From contig JAEYTL010000008.1 in NCBI GenBank assembly GCA_023434025.1, positions 248,001 to 312,000 of the forward strand: DNA of 64,000 nucleotides, given 5' to 3'. The stretch is from Bacteroidota bacterium. GTDB taxonomy: Bacteria; Bacteroidota; Bacteroidia; Flavobacteriales; Flavobacteriaceae. The position numbers were made by a program, and so were the translations under genes. Shown here piece after piece: positions 47,490 through 55,706 of this stretch (within the stretch, counting starts at the first letter, position 1; each line of letters starts with the position of its first letter). The notes under the pieces were generated by a model. It had not been told where the DNA came from. It did no database searches and worked only from the letters and a program-made list of their open reading frames with translations.

Positions 47490-48029
47490 GTGAACAAAGA
47501 GATTATAGTTATTACAGGCGGTCCCGGAACGGGTAAAACAACCATTATCAACGGATTGATTGAAAAAGGCTTTACTTGTTTTCCTGAAATATCCAGAGAA
47601 ATCATTAACGATGCCCGAAAACAAGGAATTGAACAATTGTTTCTGGAAAAACCGCTATTGTTTAGCGAATTATTGCTGGAAGGGAGAAAAAAACAATATC
47701 ACCAAGCCATTGTCCATGATAAAGAACTCATTTTTTTAGATCGTGGCATTCCTGATATTCTGGCCTATATGCATTATATCGGAGACAGCTATCCGGCATT
47801 TTTTGATGAAGAATGCATAAGCAATCCCTACACAAAAGTATTTCTTCTGCCGCCATGGGAAGATATTTATCAATCGGACGAAGAACGTTATGAAAACTTT
47901 GAACAAGCCAAACTTATCTACAATCACCTCAAAGAAACCTATCAAAAATATGGTTATGAACTCATTGAAGTGCCGTTTGGGTGCATAGATAACAGAATTC
48001 TTTTTATCTTAGAGGCCATATCGCGATAA
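47490..48029 (+). CDS. AAA family ATPase (AAA_28-like, kinase-type P-loop)
   Basis: Cytosolic P-loop protein of 179 residues. Walker A is ITGGPGTGKTTIING (about 8-22), followed by FPEISREIINDARKQG and LDRGIPDILAYMHYIG, matching the AAA_28/Nrk-like group. The start is GTG at 47490, because the overlapping ATG at 47488 is followed by a stop. A promoter-like pair (TTG 47440, TAAATTTA 47464, 21 bp apart, last base off-consensus) precedes it. Substrate is unknown. recQ follows after 4 bp, so the genes are co-transcribed. Confidence 0.85.
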   Translation: MNKEIIVITGGPGTGKTTIINGLIEKGFTCFPEISREIINDARKQGIEQLFLEKPLLFSELLLEGRKKQYHQAIVHDKELIFLDRGIPDILAYMHYIGDSYPAFFDEECISNPYTKVFLLPPWEDIYQSDEERYENFEQAKLIYNHLKETYQKYGYELIEVPFGCIDNRILFILEAISR

Positions 48030-48033
48030 AAGA

Positions 48034-49926
48034 ATGTTAAACGCCGAAGAAATTTTAAAAAAATACTGGGGGTATGATGAATTCCGTCCCCCTCAAAAAG
48101 AAATTATCACTGCCGTTTTATCCGGATCAGATGCCTTTGGATTGATGCCTACAGGCGGCGGAAAGTCAATCTGCTTTCAGGTTCCGGCTTTAATGACAGA
48201 AGGAATTTGTTTAGTCATCTCTCCACTGATTGCATTGATGAAGGATCAGGTTGAGAACCTGACCAAAAGAGCGATCAAAGCCATCGCTTTAACCGGAGGA
48301 ATCTCTGCCGACGAAACCATTACACTGCTGGACAACTGTTTATATGGCAATTACAAATTTCTGTACCTGTCTCCTGAACGATTAGAGCAGGATTGGGTGT
48401 TGGAAAAAATTAAAAATCTGCCCCTTAATTTAATTGCGATAGATGAAGCACATTGCGTGTCACAATGGGGGCATGATTTTAGACCATCCTACTTAAAAAT
48501 CAATCAATTAAAAACTTTTTTTCCTGCCGTTCCTTTTCTGGCCCTGACAGCTTCGGCCACCGAACGGGTTAAAAAAGACATTATTGATCAGCTGGCATTA
48601 AACAAACCGGCGGTTTTTCAAAAATCTTTTGTCCGGGAAAACATTGCCTATATGGTTGTCGAAACGGAAGATAAGCTATATAAAATTGAACAAATCCTGA
48701 GCAAAAACCCTGAATCATCCATTATATACGTGAGGAACAGAAAATCCTGCTATGCTATTTCCGGTCAGCTACAGCAAATGGGGTTTAAAACGGCTTTTTA
48801 TCATGGTGGTCTGCCAATGAAAGAAAAGGCAAGGAACATGGCATTATGGATGAACGAAAAAGTGCAGGTGATGGTGGCAACCAATGCTTTTGGAATGGGC
48901 ATTGACAAAGCCAATGTAAAGACAGTTATTCACATTCAGCTGCCTGAAAATATTGAAAATTATTATCAGGAAGCCGGTCGGGCCGGAAGAAACGGCAAAA
49001 AATCGTATGCCGTTTTATTGGTCGGGCCAGCCGATGTTATCTCAGCCAGAGCACAATTTATTGCCGGTTTACCTGACAAGGAATTTCTGAAAACGGTTTA
49101 TATTAAACTGTGTAACTATTTTCAAATTGCATATGGCGAGGGAATAAACCAACAATTTCCGTTTAACCTGAACCATTTTTGTGCACAATATCATTTTCCC
49201 GTTTTGAAAACCTATACCGGATTACAATTTTTAGACCGACAGGGAGTTATTCATTTTACACAGGAATATTCAGAAAAAATAAGTATTCAATTCATCATAG
49301 AAAGTAAAGAAGTAATCCGCTACATCAGCCTGAACCCTTCTGACGAAGAAATTCTGTTGGCTTTTTTACGTACTTATTCCGGAATTTATGAATATCAGAC
49401 AACCGTTAACCTCTCGCTCATTGCCCGAAAAAGTAATAGCAGCGAACAACAGATTGAACAGGTTTTGAACAGGCTTAAAGAAAAAGGAATTGTTGATTAT
49501 ACAGCCAAAAACAACGATGCCGTGATAACTTTCAACGAAGTGCGTGAAGATGAACGTACCATTAACCGAGTTTCCAAATACCTGGAAAAACAAAACAATT
49601 TAAAAAGAGAACAACTGGAAGAAGTTTTCCACTATGTTACCCAAAACGAAATTTGTAAAAGCAGGTTTATTTTGACCTATTTTGGCGAGAAAAACACCCA
49701 CAACTGCGGGATTTGTTCCTACTGCATTGCCAAGAAAGAAAAAATAGCCGATTCAAATCAAATCGGTTCATTGATTCTGAATTTACTTTCAGAAAAAGCT
49801 TATTCTTCCCGCGAGTTGGAGAAAATAATTGACTGTAAAGAACAGGGGCTTATCTTTGCCCTGCAGGAACTGTTGGATGAAGAAAAAATTAAAGTTCTTC
49901 CCGATAATAAATACACTAAAGCTTAA
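48034..49926 (+). CDS. recQ: RecQ family ATP-dependent DNA helicase
   Basis: 3'-5' DNA helicase of 630 residues for recombination and fork repair. It has motif 0 (GYDEFRPPQKEII), Walker A PTGGGKSICFQ, DEAHCVSQWGHDFRPSY, motif III ALTASATERVK, motif V AFGMGIDKANV and motif VI QEAGRAGRNGK. The RecQ zinc site is visible as C in EICKSRF with CGICSYC (Cys at about 545-563), and a winged helix follows. No HRDC domain is present, giving a shorter form. It is 2 bp from fmt. Confidence 0.94.
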   Translation: MLNAEEILKKYWGYDEFRPPQKEIITAVLSGSDAFGLMPTGGGKSICFQVPALMTEGICLVISPLIALMKDQVENLTKRAIKAIALTGGISADETITLLDNCLYGNYKFLYLSPERLEQDWVLEKIKNLPLNLIAIDEAHCVSQWGHDFRPSYLKINQLKTFFPAVPFLALTASATERVKKDIIDQLALNKPAVFQKSFVRENIAYMVVETEDKLYKIEQILSKNPESSIIYVRNRKSCYAISGQLQQMGFKTAFYHGGLPMKEKARNMALWMNEKVQVMVATNAFGMGIDKANVKTVIHIQLPENIENYYQEAGRAGRNGKKSYAVLLVGPADVISARAQFIAGLPDKEFLKTVYIKLCNYFQIAYGEGINQQFPFNLNHFCAQYHFPVLKTYTGLQFLDRQGVIHFTQEYSEKISIQFIIESKEVIRYISLNPSDEEILLAFLRTYSGIYEYQTTVNLSLIARKSNSSEQQIEQVLNRLKEKGIVDYTAKNNDAVITFNEVREDERTINRVSKYLEKQNNLKREQLEEVFHYVTQNEICKSRFILTYFGEKNTHNCGICSYCIAKKEKIADSNQIGSLILNLLSEKAYSSRELEKIIDCKEQGLIFALQELLDEEKIKVLPDNKYTKA

Positions 49927-49928
49927 CT

Positions 49929-50876
49929 ATGGAAAAATTACGTATTGTTTTTATGGGAACACCCGATTTTGCCGTTGGGATTTTAGAGGCGATTTTGCAA
50001 CACCACTATGAGGTAGTTGCTGTAATCACTGCCCCAGATAAACCGGCGGGAAGAGGACAAAAACTAAACACCTCTGCCGTTAAAGAATTTGCTCTTCAAA
50101 AAGGACTGAAGATACTTCAGCCGACCAATTTAAAAGATGAAACTTTTTTAAACGAATTAAAAGACCTCCATGCCAACTGTCAGGTTGTTGTTGCCTTCAG
50201 GATGTTACCGGAAGTGGTTTGGAAAATGCCAAAACTCGGTACTTTTAACCTGCATGCTTCGCTTCTTCCAAATTACAGAGGAGCCGCCCCCATCCACTGG
50301 GCCATCATTAACGGAGAAACCAAAACAGGGGTAACCACTTTTTTTATTGACGACAAGATTGATACCGGTGCTCTAATCCTTTCAGCTGAAACCGCTATTG
50401 AACCGGACGAAAATGTTGGTCAATTGCACGACCGGTTAATGATGCTGGGCAGCAAGACAGTTATTGAAACACTTCGTTTAATTGAAAGCGGAACAGTTCA
50501 GACAACTCTACAAACCGATTCTCCTGACATCAAAACAGCTTATAAACTTAATCGGGATAATTGTAAAATTGATTGGACAAAATCTGGCCGGGAAATTTAC
50601 AACTTAATCAGAGGGTTAAATCCGTATCCGGTCGCCTGGTGTCTGCTACAGGATGAAGAACAGGAATGGAATGTAAAAATCTATGAAGCCACTTTTAAAC
50701 AAGAAAAACACACGTTTACCGCCGGAAAAGTTATCACCGCTAAAAAAGAAATGAAAATCGCCGTCAACGATGGTTTTATATATCCCGTCCGTTTACAGTT
50801 TCCCGGAAAAAAGAAAATGGAAGTTCAGGAATTGCTTAACGGCATAAAGTTTTCTGTTGCCACAAGGGCTCTCTAA
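49929..50876 (+). CDS. fmt: Methionyl-tRNA formyltransferase
   Basis: Cytosolic enzyme of 315 residues that formylates initiator Met-tRNA. N-terminal IVFMGTPDFAVGILEA and the active-site stretch FNLHASLLPNYRGAAPIHWA (Asn/His) with DDKIDTGALIL (Asp) are intact. The C-terminal OB domain is present. It is 2 bp after recQ, in one transcript with the AAA gene and recQ. Confidence 0.97.
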   Translation: MEKLRIVFMGTPDFAVGILEAILQHHYEVVAVITAPDKPAGRGQKLNTSAVKEFALQKGLKILQPTNLKDETFLNELKDLHANCQVVVAFRMLPEVVWKMPKLGTFNLHASLLPNYRGAAPIHWAIINGETKTGVTTFFIDDKIDTGALILSAETAIEPDENVGQLHDRLMMLGSKTVIETLRLIESGTVQTTLQTDSPDIKTAYKLNRDNCKIDWTKSGREIYNLIRGLNPYPVAWCLLQDEEQEWNVKIYEATFKQEKHTFTAGKVITAKKEMKIAVNDGFIYPVRLQFPGKKKMEVQELLNGIKFSVATRAL

Positions 50877-50981
50877 GTCTTGAAAATACTCAAAAAAGAG
50901 TAAATATCCGACGAACGGCACCCCTTTATCAACAATACAACCCAAGTTATCAACAAAAAGAACGAAAACTCACGAAAACAC

Positions 50982-51011
50982 TTGTACAATAAGGAAATCC
51001 TATTAAATTTG
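50982..51011 (+). promoter_or_regulatory. Promoter of HU gene
   Basis: TTG (50982-50984), 19 bp, TAAATTTG (51004-51011): consensus Bacteroidota promoter 44 bp before the HU ATG. Confidence 0.8.
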
Positions 51012-51055
51012 TTTTAATTAACTTTATGTTTAACCAACAATTAATAACTATTATT

Positions 51056-51328
51056 ATGAACAAATCAGAATTAATCGATGCTATTGCTGCAGATGCAGGT
51101 ATCACTAAAGCAGCTGCTAAATTAGCTTTAGAATCATTTTTAGGAAACGTAGGTAAAACTTTGAAAAAAGGAGGAAGAGTTTCTTTAGTAGGTTTCGGAT
51201 CATGGTCAGTATCAAAAAGAGCTGCAAGAGACGGTAGAAATCCACAAACTGGAAAAACGATCAAAATTGCAGCTAAGAATGTTGTTAAATTCAAAGCTGG
51301 TGCTGAATTAGAAGGTACTGTAAACTAG
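51056..51328 (+). CDS. HU family DNA-binding protein
   Basis: Nucleoid protein of 90 residues from the ATG at 51056 (MNKSELIDAIAADAGITKAA). An upstream in-frame ATG at 51026 would add ten residues and is rejected. The body VSLVGFGSWSVSKRAARDGR followed by NPQTGKTIKIAAKN is classic HU, with the DNA-binding beta arm. Codon bias is strong, as expected for an abundant protein. It has a consensus promoter and strong terminator. Confidence 0.96.
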   Translation: MNKSELIDAIAADAGITKAAAKLALESFLGNVGKTLKKGGRVSLVGFGSWSVSKRAARDGRNPQTGKTIKIAAKNVVKFKAGAELEGTVN

Positions 51329-51351
51329 TCTAATTGATTTGATATAAAGAA

Positions 51352-51380
51352 AAGCCTTCCATTTCGGAAGGCTTTTTTTT
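51352..51380 (+). terminator. Rho-independent terminator of HU gene
   Basis: Perfect stem AAGCCTTCC / GGAAGGCTT, loop ATTTC, T-run following. Confidence 0.9.
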
Positions 51381-51449
51381 ATAGTTTTCGGCAAAATATT
51401 TGGTTCATTGCAAATAAAATTGTTAAATTTAACAGAAAATTGCAGGGAT

Positions 51450-52010
51450 ATGATTTCAGAAAAATTAAAAAAGGGGCATTTACTCATTGCAGAGCCTTCG
51501 ATTTTGGGTGATTTGTCCTTTAACAGATCTGTCATTTTATTGGCTGATCACAATAGTGAAGGTTCCGTTGGGTTTATTCTTAACAAACCGCTTGAATATA
51601 CCTTGATGGACTTGGTTCCGGAAATCGAATCGTCTTTTACCATTTATAACGGCGGTCCGGTTGAACAGGATAATTTATACTTTATTCACAGTATTCCGGA
51701 TTTAATTCCCAACAGCATCGAAATTTCAAACGGTATTTATTGGGGGGGTGATTTTGATAAAACCCGGGATTTAATAAACAATGGCAAAATCAACAAAGAT
51801 AATATCCGCTTTTTTTTAGGGTACACCGGTTGGGATGCCAACCAACTGGAAAACGAAATGCATGCCAATTCATGGATTTTAATTGAAAACAGTTATAAAC
51901 AAAAAATCCTGAAAAAATCATCTGCTGATTTCTGGAAAGAGCAGATTATGGAGTTGGGTGGCGAATACCTGATCTGGTCAAATGCCCCTGAAAATCCGAT
52001 GCTTAATTAG
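51450..52010 (+). CDS. YqgE/AlgH family protein
   Basis: Cytosolic protein of 186 residues from the ATG at 51450 (MISEKLKKGHLLIAEPSILG), the usual family start; an upstream start at 51408 is not supported. Blocks FNRSVILLADHNSEGSVGFILNKP, YNGGPVEQDNLYFIH and the late FLGYTGWDANQLENE define DUF179/YqgE. Despite the AlgH name no transcription factor fold is seen, and the function is unknown. It converges with the aminotransferase gene, overlapping by 4 bp. Confidence 0.93.
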   Translation: MISEKLKKGHLLIAEPSILGDLSFNRSVILLADHNSEGSVGFILNKPLEYTLMDLVPEIESSFTIYNGGPVEQDNLYFIHSIPDLIPNSIEISNGIYWGGDFDKTRDLINNGKINKDNIRFFLGYTGWDANQLENEMHANSWILIENSYKQKILKKSSADFWKEQIMELGGEYLIWSNAPENPMLN

Positions 52011-52843
52011 TTTAACCCGGCCAATTGATTAATTTTTTCGAGTAAAATCCTTGACCAGTTTACCGCAAATTGTTTTTTACGGTATTGGGTTATAGGCTGA
52101 ATTCCCTGTACAATATTAGACGTAAAAAGTTCATCGGCCTTTTGCAGATCAAAAGGAGAAACAGGTTCTTCCGACACTTCTAATCCTTCTGTTTTTCTCG
52201 CAACAGCTAAAATTTGTTTACGCATGATTCCGTTCAGGCATCCCGCTGATAACGGTGGTGTAATTAAACGGTTACCGCTGACCATAAACAAGTTGCCGGT
52301 CAAGGTTTCAACCACACTTTTTTCTTCGTTAAGTAAGAGACAGTTCTGATAACCGTTTTCGTCAGCAAAAATACTGCCTAAGGTATTGATTAACCGGTTG
52401 GTTGATTTGATTGTGGAAAGCAATTGTTTGGTCACACAAAAGTCTTTATACAATTCTACTTCATAAACACTTTCATTCAAAATGTAAGCTTTGTGCTCTA
52501 ACGGTTTAACCGAAATCAAATAAGATACATTTCTATCGGCTGGCAGATACAATCCTCCGGCATTTCGAAAAACAGTAAAACGGACACGGCAAGAAGCAGA
52601 GCAGTTATTCTTTTCGGCCAAATCTAATACCTGCTGTTCCAGGTTTTCCAGTGTAAACCCCATAGGAATCTGCATCCGGATAATCCGCATAGAAGCCATT
52701 AAACGAAAATAATGATCTTCCATAAACAGCACTCTTCCGTCTGCAACCTTCAGTGTTTCAAATACCGCATCGCCATATAAAAAAGCCCTGTTATCCGTTA
52801 GAACAACCTCTTTGTCTGTCAAATTTCCGTTCAGATTAATCAT
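52007..52843 (-). CDS. Aminotransferase class IV (PabC/IlvE-like)
   Basis: Cytosolic PLP enzyme of 278 residues, from the ATG at 52843 (MINLNGNLTD); an upstream in-frame ATG at 52870 adds nine unlikely residues. Class IV features: NRAFLYGDAVFETLKV, RVRFTVFR, the PLP lysine in LSTIKSTNRLIN, and ETLTGNLFMV, with a C-terminal TSNIVQGIQPI. This pattern fits 4-amino-4-deoxychorismate lyase or D-/branched-chain aminotransferases. The folate assignment (pabC) is plausible but unproven. Confidence 0.9.
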   Translation of the reverse strand: MINLNGNLTDKEVVLTDNRAFLYGDAVFETLKVADGRVLFMEDHYFRLMASMRIIRMQIPMGFTLENLEQQVLDLAEKNNCSASCRVRFTVFRNAGGLYLPADRNVSYLISVKPLEHKAYILNESVYEVELYKDFCVTKQLLSTIKSTNRLINTLGSIFADENGYQNCLLLNEEKSVVETLTGNLFMVSGNRLITPPLSAGCLNGIMRKQILAVARKTEGLEVSEEPVSPFDLQKADELFTSNIVQGIQPITQYRKKQFAVNWSRILLEKINQLAGLN

Positions 52844-52891
52844 AAAAAAAGCCCTGATTTTACAGGGCAAATATACGTTTATTCCGGTGAA

Positions 52892-53284
52892 TTACACCGA
52901 ACCGATAACATGTTTTAAATCAGCAATTTGGTTTTCCCAAAGTAATTTTGACTCGCTGACTTCGTCTTCATAAGCAAAATCTACTACTACTAACGAAACA
53001 TCTTTAGTAATCTCATCTTCCATTATTTTAAGCTCAAAAAAATAATCGGTGTCTTTATCAGATTCATCCAACCATTTGAATTTTATCCGCTCATTTGTCT
53101 TTTTTGAAGCTAAACGGGCTTTTTCTTTAGTATCATCCCAAATGAATGTAAAAAATTCACCCCTGGAGTTCACATTATCAGCAAACCATTCAGACAAACC
53201 GGATGGTGTTGAGATATACTGATAAAGTAATTGCGGAGAGGAGTTTAGCGGAAACTCTATTTCGTATCGTATTTTTGTATCCAT
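52892..53284 (-). CDS. START-like domain protein
   Basis: Protein of 130 residues with an AHSA1/START helix-grip fold signature: RYEIEFPLNSSPQLLYQYIS, PSGLSEWFADNVN and FIWDDTKEKARL. It matches the START-like family (PF19569) conserved in Bacteroidota next to the aminotransferase class IV gene. It may bind a small hydrophobic ligand; function is unknown. It lies 48 bp upstream of the aminotransferase start on the same strand. Confidence 0.88.
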   Translation of the reverse strand: MDTKIRYEIEFPLNSSPQLLYQYISTPSGLSEWFADNVNSRGEFFTFIWDDTKEKARLASKKTNERIKFKWLDESDKDTDYFFELKIMEDEITKDVSLVVVDFAYEDEVSESKLLWENQIADLKHVIGSV

Positions 53285-53368
53285 TCTTGTTATTTTTTGG
53301 GCAATATATTGAATATTACTTCAAAAAAAAAGCGTTTTTTAAAATAAAAATATTTTATCATTTTATAT

Positions 53369-53398
53369 TTGGAAGGTTTAGTATTATTCATATATTTG
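53369..53398 (+). promoter_or_regulatory. Promoter of tRNA-Met
   Basis: TTG (53369-53371), 19 bp, TATATTTG (53391-53398): consensus promoter 35 bp before the tRNA. Confidence 0.75.
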
Positions 53399-53433
53399 CA
53401 CCCGCATTACCGAAGTGGTTATAAACTAAAATT

Positions 53434-53507
53434 GGCGAGGTAGCTCAGTTGGTTAGAGCGTTGGATTCATAACCCAAAGGTCACGGGTTCAACTCCCGTC
53501 TTCGCTA
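53434..53507 (+). tRNA. tRNA-Met (CAT)
   Basis: A 74-nt cloverleaf. Acceptor GGCGAGG pairs with CTTCGCT (two G-U pairs), and the D-arm GCTC..GAGC and T-arm ACGGG-TTCAACT-CCCGT are present. The anticodon CAT lies at 53468-53470 in loop TTCATAA, and the discriminator is A. The 3' CCA is not encoded. The D-loop and lack of initiator features fit elongator Met (or Ile2 precursor). The gene lies at the left edge of the defense island. Confidence 0.95.
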
Positions 53508-53510
53508 CTA

Positions 53511-53556
53511 AACAGGACAAATGAAATTTATTTTTGTTTGTCCTGTTCTTATTTTG
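53511..53556 (+). terminator. Terminator of tRNA-Met
   Basis: Perfect 11-bp stem AACAGGACAAA / TTTGTCCTGTT, then CTTATTTT. Confidence 0.75.
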
Positions 53557-53838
53557 GATTAATCCGTTGTTTATCTGAACGATATAGTTTGCGATTACGC
53601 TCATTTGGGCGGTTCGATAATTTTTCCCGTCAAACATCAACCTTAATTTCCTTGGCACCAGGGTTTTATTATTGGCACAAACCAGACAGAAAAGCGTTTT
53701 TTCCGAGTTTCATAAAGCTTGTCAATAGCTTCATGGTTCTGTTCCGGTGTTTTACCCTTTTTCATAACATCTTATTTTAGATGTTAATACAGCAAAAGAC
53801 AGACTTAAAAAGTTGAACAACAAAGCTTAATTGAAATA
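53557..53838. other. Island-boundary intergenic region with gene remnants
   Basis: No intact gene is convincing here. A 40-codon minus-strand frame (53765-53643) begins MKKGKTPEQNHEAIDKLYET. After its stop, plausible coding continues in other frames, as in a frame-shifted remnant. A palindrome AACATCT/AGATGTT (53766-53785) lies before it. The sequence may be a scar of integration beside the tRNA, but no family is recognised. Confidence 0.35.
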
Positions 53839-53846
53839 TAACTTTG
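53813..53846 (+). promoter_or_regulatory. Promoter of the defense operon
   Basis: TAACTTTG (53839-53846) is a perfect -7 element, with TTG at 53813-53815 (23 bp spacing). It is 64 bp before the first gene and is the only clear promoter of the 53911-62366 run. Confidence 0.6.
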
Positions 53847-53910
53847 ACAAAATACACTTTTTATGCCGAACTTATATAAATTAGTGCTACATTTACCATA
53901 AAAAACGATT

Positions 53911-54636
53911 TTGACAGAAACGTTAGAAAAACATATCCGTCGTTATTTTAAGGAAAGTGTAAGGCTTTCCAAGCAGAAGCTTGTCGGGTCAATTAAAAAG
54001 GATTTTCCATCCTGGTCTGATAACACAATCAATATGTATCTGTCCAAACTAAAAAAAGAGGGAATTATCAATGCTCCTTCCAGAGGGATTTATGAGATGG
54101 ATAGTCACATCCCTTTCCAGCCCAGTATTTCAAATAGTTTAAAAAGACTATTTAATAAGGTAAAGCGTGAATTTCCTTATATCACTTTTTGTATTTGGGA
54201 TACGGTTTGGCTGAATGATTTTATGCGTCACCAGCCATTTAAACATTATGTGGTTATAGAAGTAGAAAAAGATGCGTCTGAATCTGTATTTACTTTTCTG
54301 ACAGAAAGCAATAAAAATATTTTCTTTAATCCTGATGAGGAACTATTTGACCGTTACATTCATCATCAGGATGAAGTACTTATTGTAAAGAATATGGTTT
54401 CAGAGTCTCCCTTGATAGAAAAAGATAAAATTAATATCCCTGCATTGGAAAAGTTATTGGTGGATATGTTGATTGATACAGCTCTTTTTTCGGCACAGCA
54501 AAATGAAAGGGAGTTTATTATGCGGAGTGTAATGCAGAACTATACTTTAAACCAATTAAAGATGCGTAGATATGCCGTCCGAAGAAACAGAGAAGAAGAA
54601 ATAGAAAGACTGATAAATATAAGTTCGGCAAAATAA
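53911..54636 (+). CDS. AbiEi-like antitoxin (DUF6577-like), type IV toxin-antitoxin
   Basis: Protein of 241 residues with an N-terminal winged helix (KESVRLSKQKLVGSIKKDFP, SDNTINMYLSKLKKEGIINA, RGIYEM) and an AbiEi-like C-terminal domain. The start is TTG at 53911: no ATG exists before the helix-turn-helix region. It is encoded 26 bp before an AbiEii nucleotidyltransferase. In AbiE systems the antitoxin represses the operon and counters the toxin without binding it. The winged helix suggests autorepression at the promoter just upstream. Family naming as DUF6577 is from memory. Confidence 0.8.
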   Translation: MTETLEKHIRRYFKESVRLSKQKLVGSIKKDFPSWSDNTINMYLSKLKKEGIINAPSRGIYEMDSHIPFQPSISNSLKRLFNKVKREFPYITFCIWDTVWLNDFMRHQPFKHYVVIEVEKDASESVFTFLTESNKNIFFNPDEELFDRYIHHQDEVLIVKNMVSESPLIEKDKINIPALEKLLVDMLIDTALFSAQQNEREFIMRSVMQNYTLNQLKMRRYAVRRNREEEIERLINISSAK

Positions 54637-54662
54637 TTTTATTTGTGCCAATAGTATAATTT

Positions 54663-55697
54663 ATGATAGACACAAAATCCTATACAATTGAATGGATTAC
54701 TGACTTACGAAATAAGTTGGGAAAACGTATTGATCCTAAGCTGATTGAAAAGGTAATATACGCTTTGACACTTTTAGAGCAACTGCAATTGAATAATCTG
54801 AACTTTGTATTTAAAGGTGGTACAGCCTTGCTTTTAGCAACGGAAACACCGAAGCGGTTTTCGATAGATATTGACATCATTACAGAAGAACCGGAAGGTA
54901 AAATCAAGAAGATTTTAGAGACGATTAGCCAGTTAGAAATGTTTATCCGTTGGGAAGATGACAACGACCGAAAGCATTCGCCTGATGCTCCAATCGGACA
55001 TTTCAAGATGTTTTATAAAAGTGTCGTGGATGGTCACGAAGAACCGATATTATTGGATTTGCTATATACCCCCAATCCTTATCCTGAAACAAAAGAATAT
55101 CCAATAAATCATAGTTGGTTAGCCACTTCGGGCAAGGATACGATAGTGATATTGCCAACGTTTGAGGCTATTTTGGGTGATAAGCTAACAGCTTTTGCAC
55201 CGAAAACTACAGGTGTATTGTATTCAAAAAATCGTCCTGTCGAAATCATTAAACAGTTGTATGATATTGGTTTTTTATTTGACAAAATAACTGACCTCAA
55301 CGTAGTAAAAGAAAGTTATTCGAGAGTAGTACAGGAAGAAATCGGCTATCGAAAATTAAATAGGGATGCTGATGAGGTGCTTAAAGACACTTGGCAGGCC
55401 TGTTACACATTGGCAGAAAGAGATACAAAATCTGACGAGTTCAAACACCTGCAATTGGGCATTAAAAATTTTACAAATTTCATTATCGACCGCTTTTCAA
55501 TAGAAGAAGCTATAACAGCATCATCTAAAGTTGCCTATCTGACTTCATTGCTGAATAAAGGAAATCAGGAAATTGAACGGTTTAAAAATCCGCTGGAAAT
55601 TAAAGATTGGCTGATTGAAAATCCAACCTACAATAAATTAAACAAATTAAAAAAGACCAATCCGGAAGCGTTTTTCTATTGGTATAAGAGTATATAA
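54663..55697 (+). CDS. AbiEii/AbiGii family nucleotidyltransferase toxin
   Basis: Toxin of 344 residues, DNA polymerase-beta-like nucleotidyltransferase fold. The motif FKGGTALLLATETPKRFSID followed by IDI gives the GG(T/S)..R and DxD-type catalytic pattern (Asp about 68 and 70). LGDKLTAFAPKTTG is the conserved AbiEii block. Known members nucleotidylate tRNA 3' ends and cause abortive infection. It is 9 bp before hsdM, which ties it physically to the methylase operon. Confidence 0.9.
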   Translation: MIDTKSYTIEWITDLRNKLGKRIDPKLIEKVIYALTLLEQLQLNNLNFVFKGGTALLLATETPKRFSIDIDIITEEPEGKIKKILETISQLEMFIRWEDDNDRKHSPDAPIGHFKMFYKSVVDGHEEPILLDLLYTPNPYPETKEYPINHSWLATSGKDTIVILPTFEAILGDKLTAFAPKTTGVLYSKNRPVEIIKQLYDIGFLFDKITDLNVVKESYSRVVQEEIGYRKLNRDADEVLKDTWQACYTLAERDTKSDEFKHLQLGIKNFTNFIIDRFSIEEAITASSKVAYLTSLLNKGNQEIERFKNPLEIKDWLIENPTYNKLNKLKKTNPEAFFYWYKSI

Positions 55698-55706
55698 AAT
55701 AAGATT

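Noticed and set aside
53467..53658. 63-codon minus-strand frame over the tRNA
   Set aside because: Its C-terminus is the antisense of the tRNA-Met (the familiar TGVEPVTFGL artefact), so it is not a gene.
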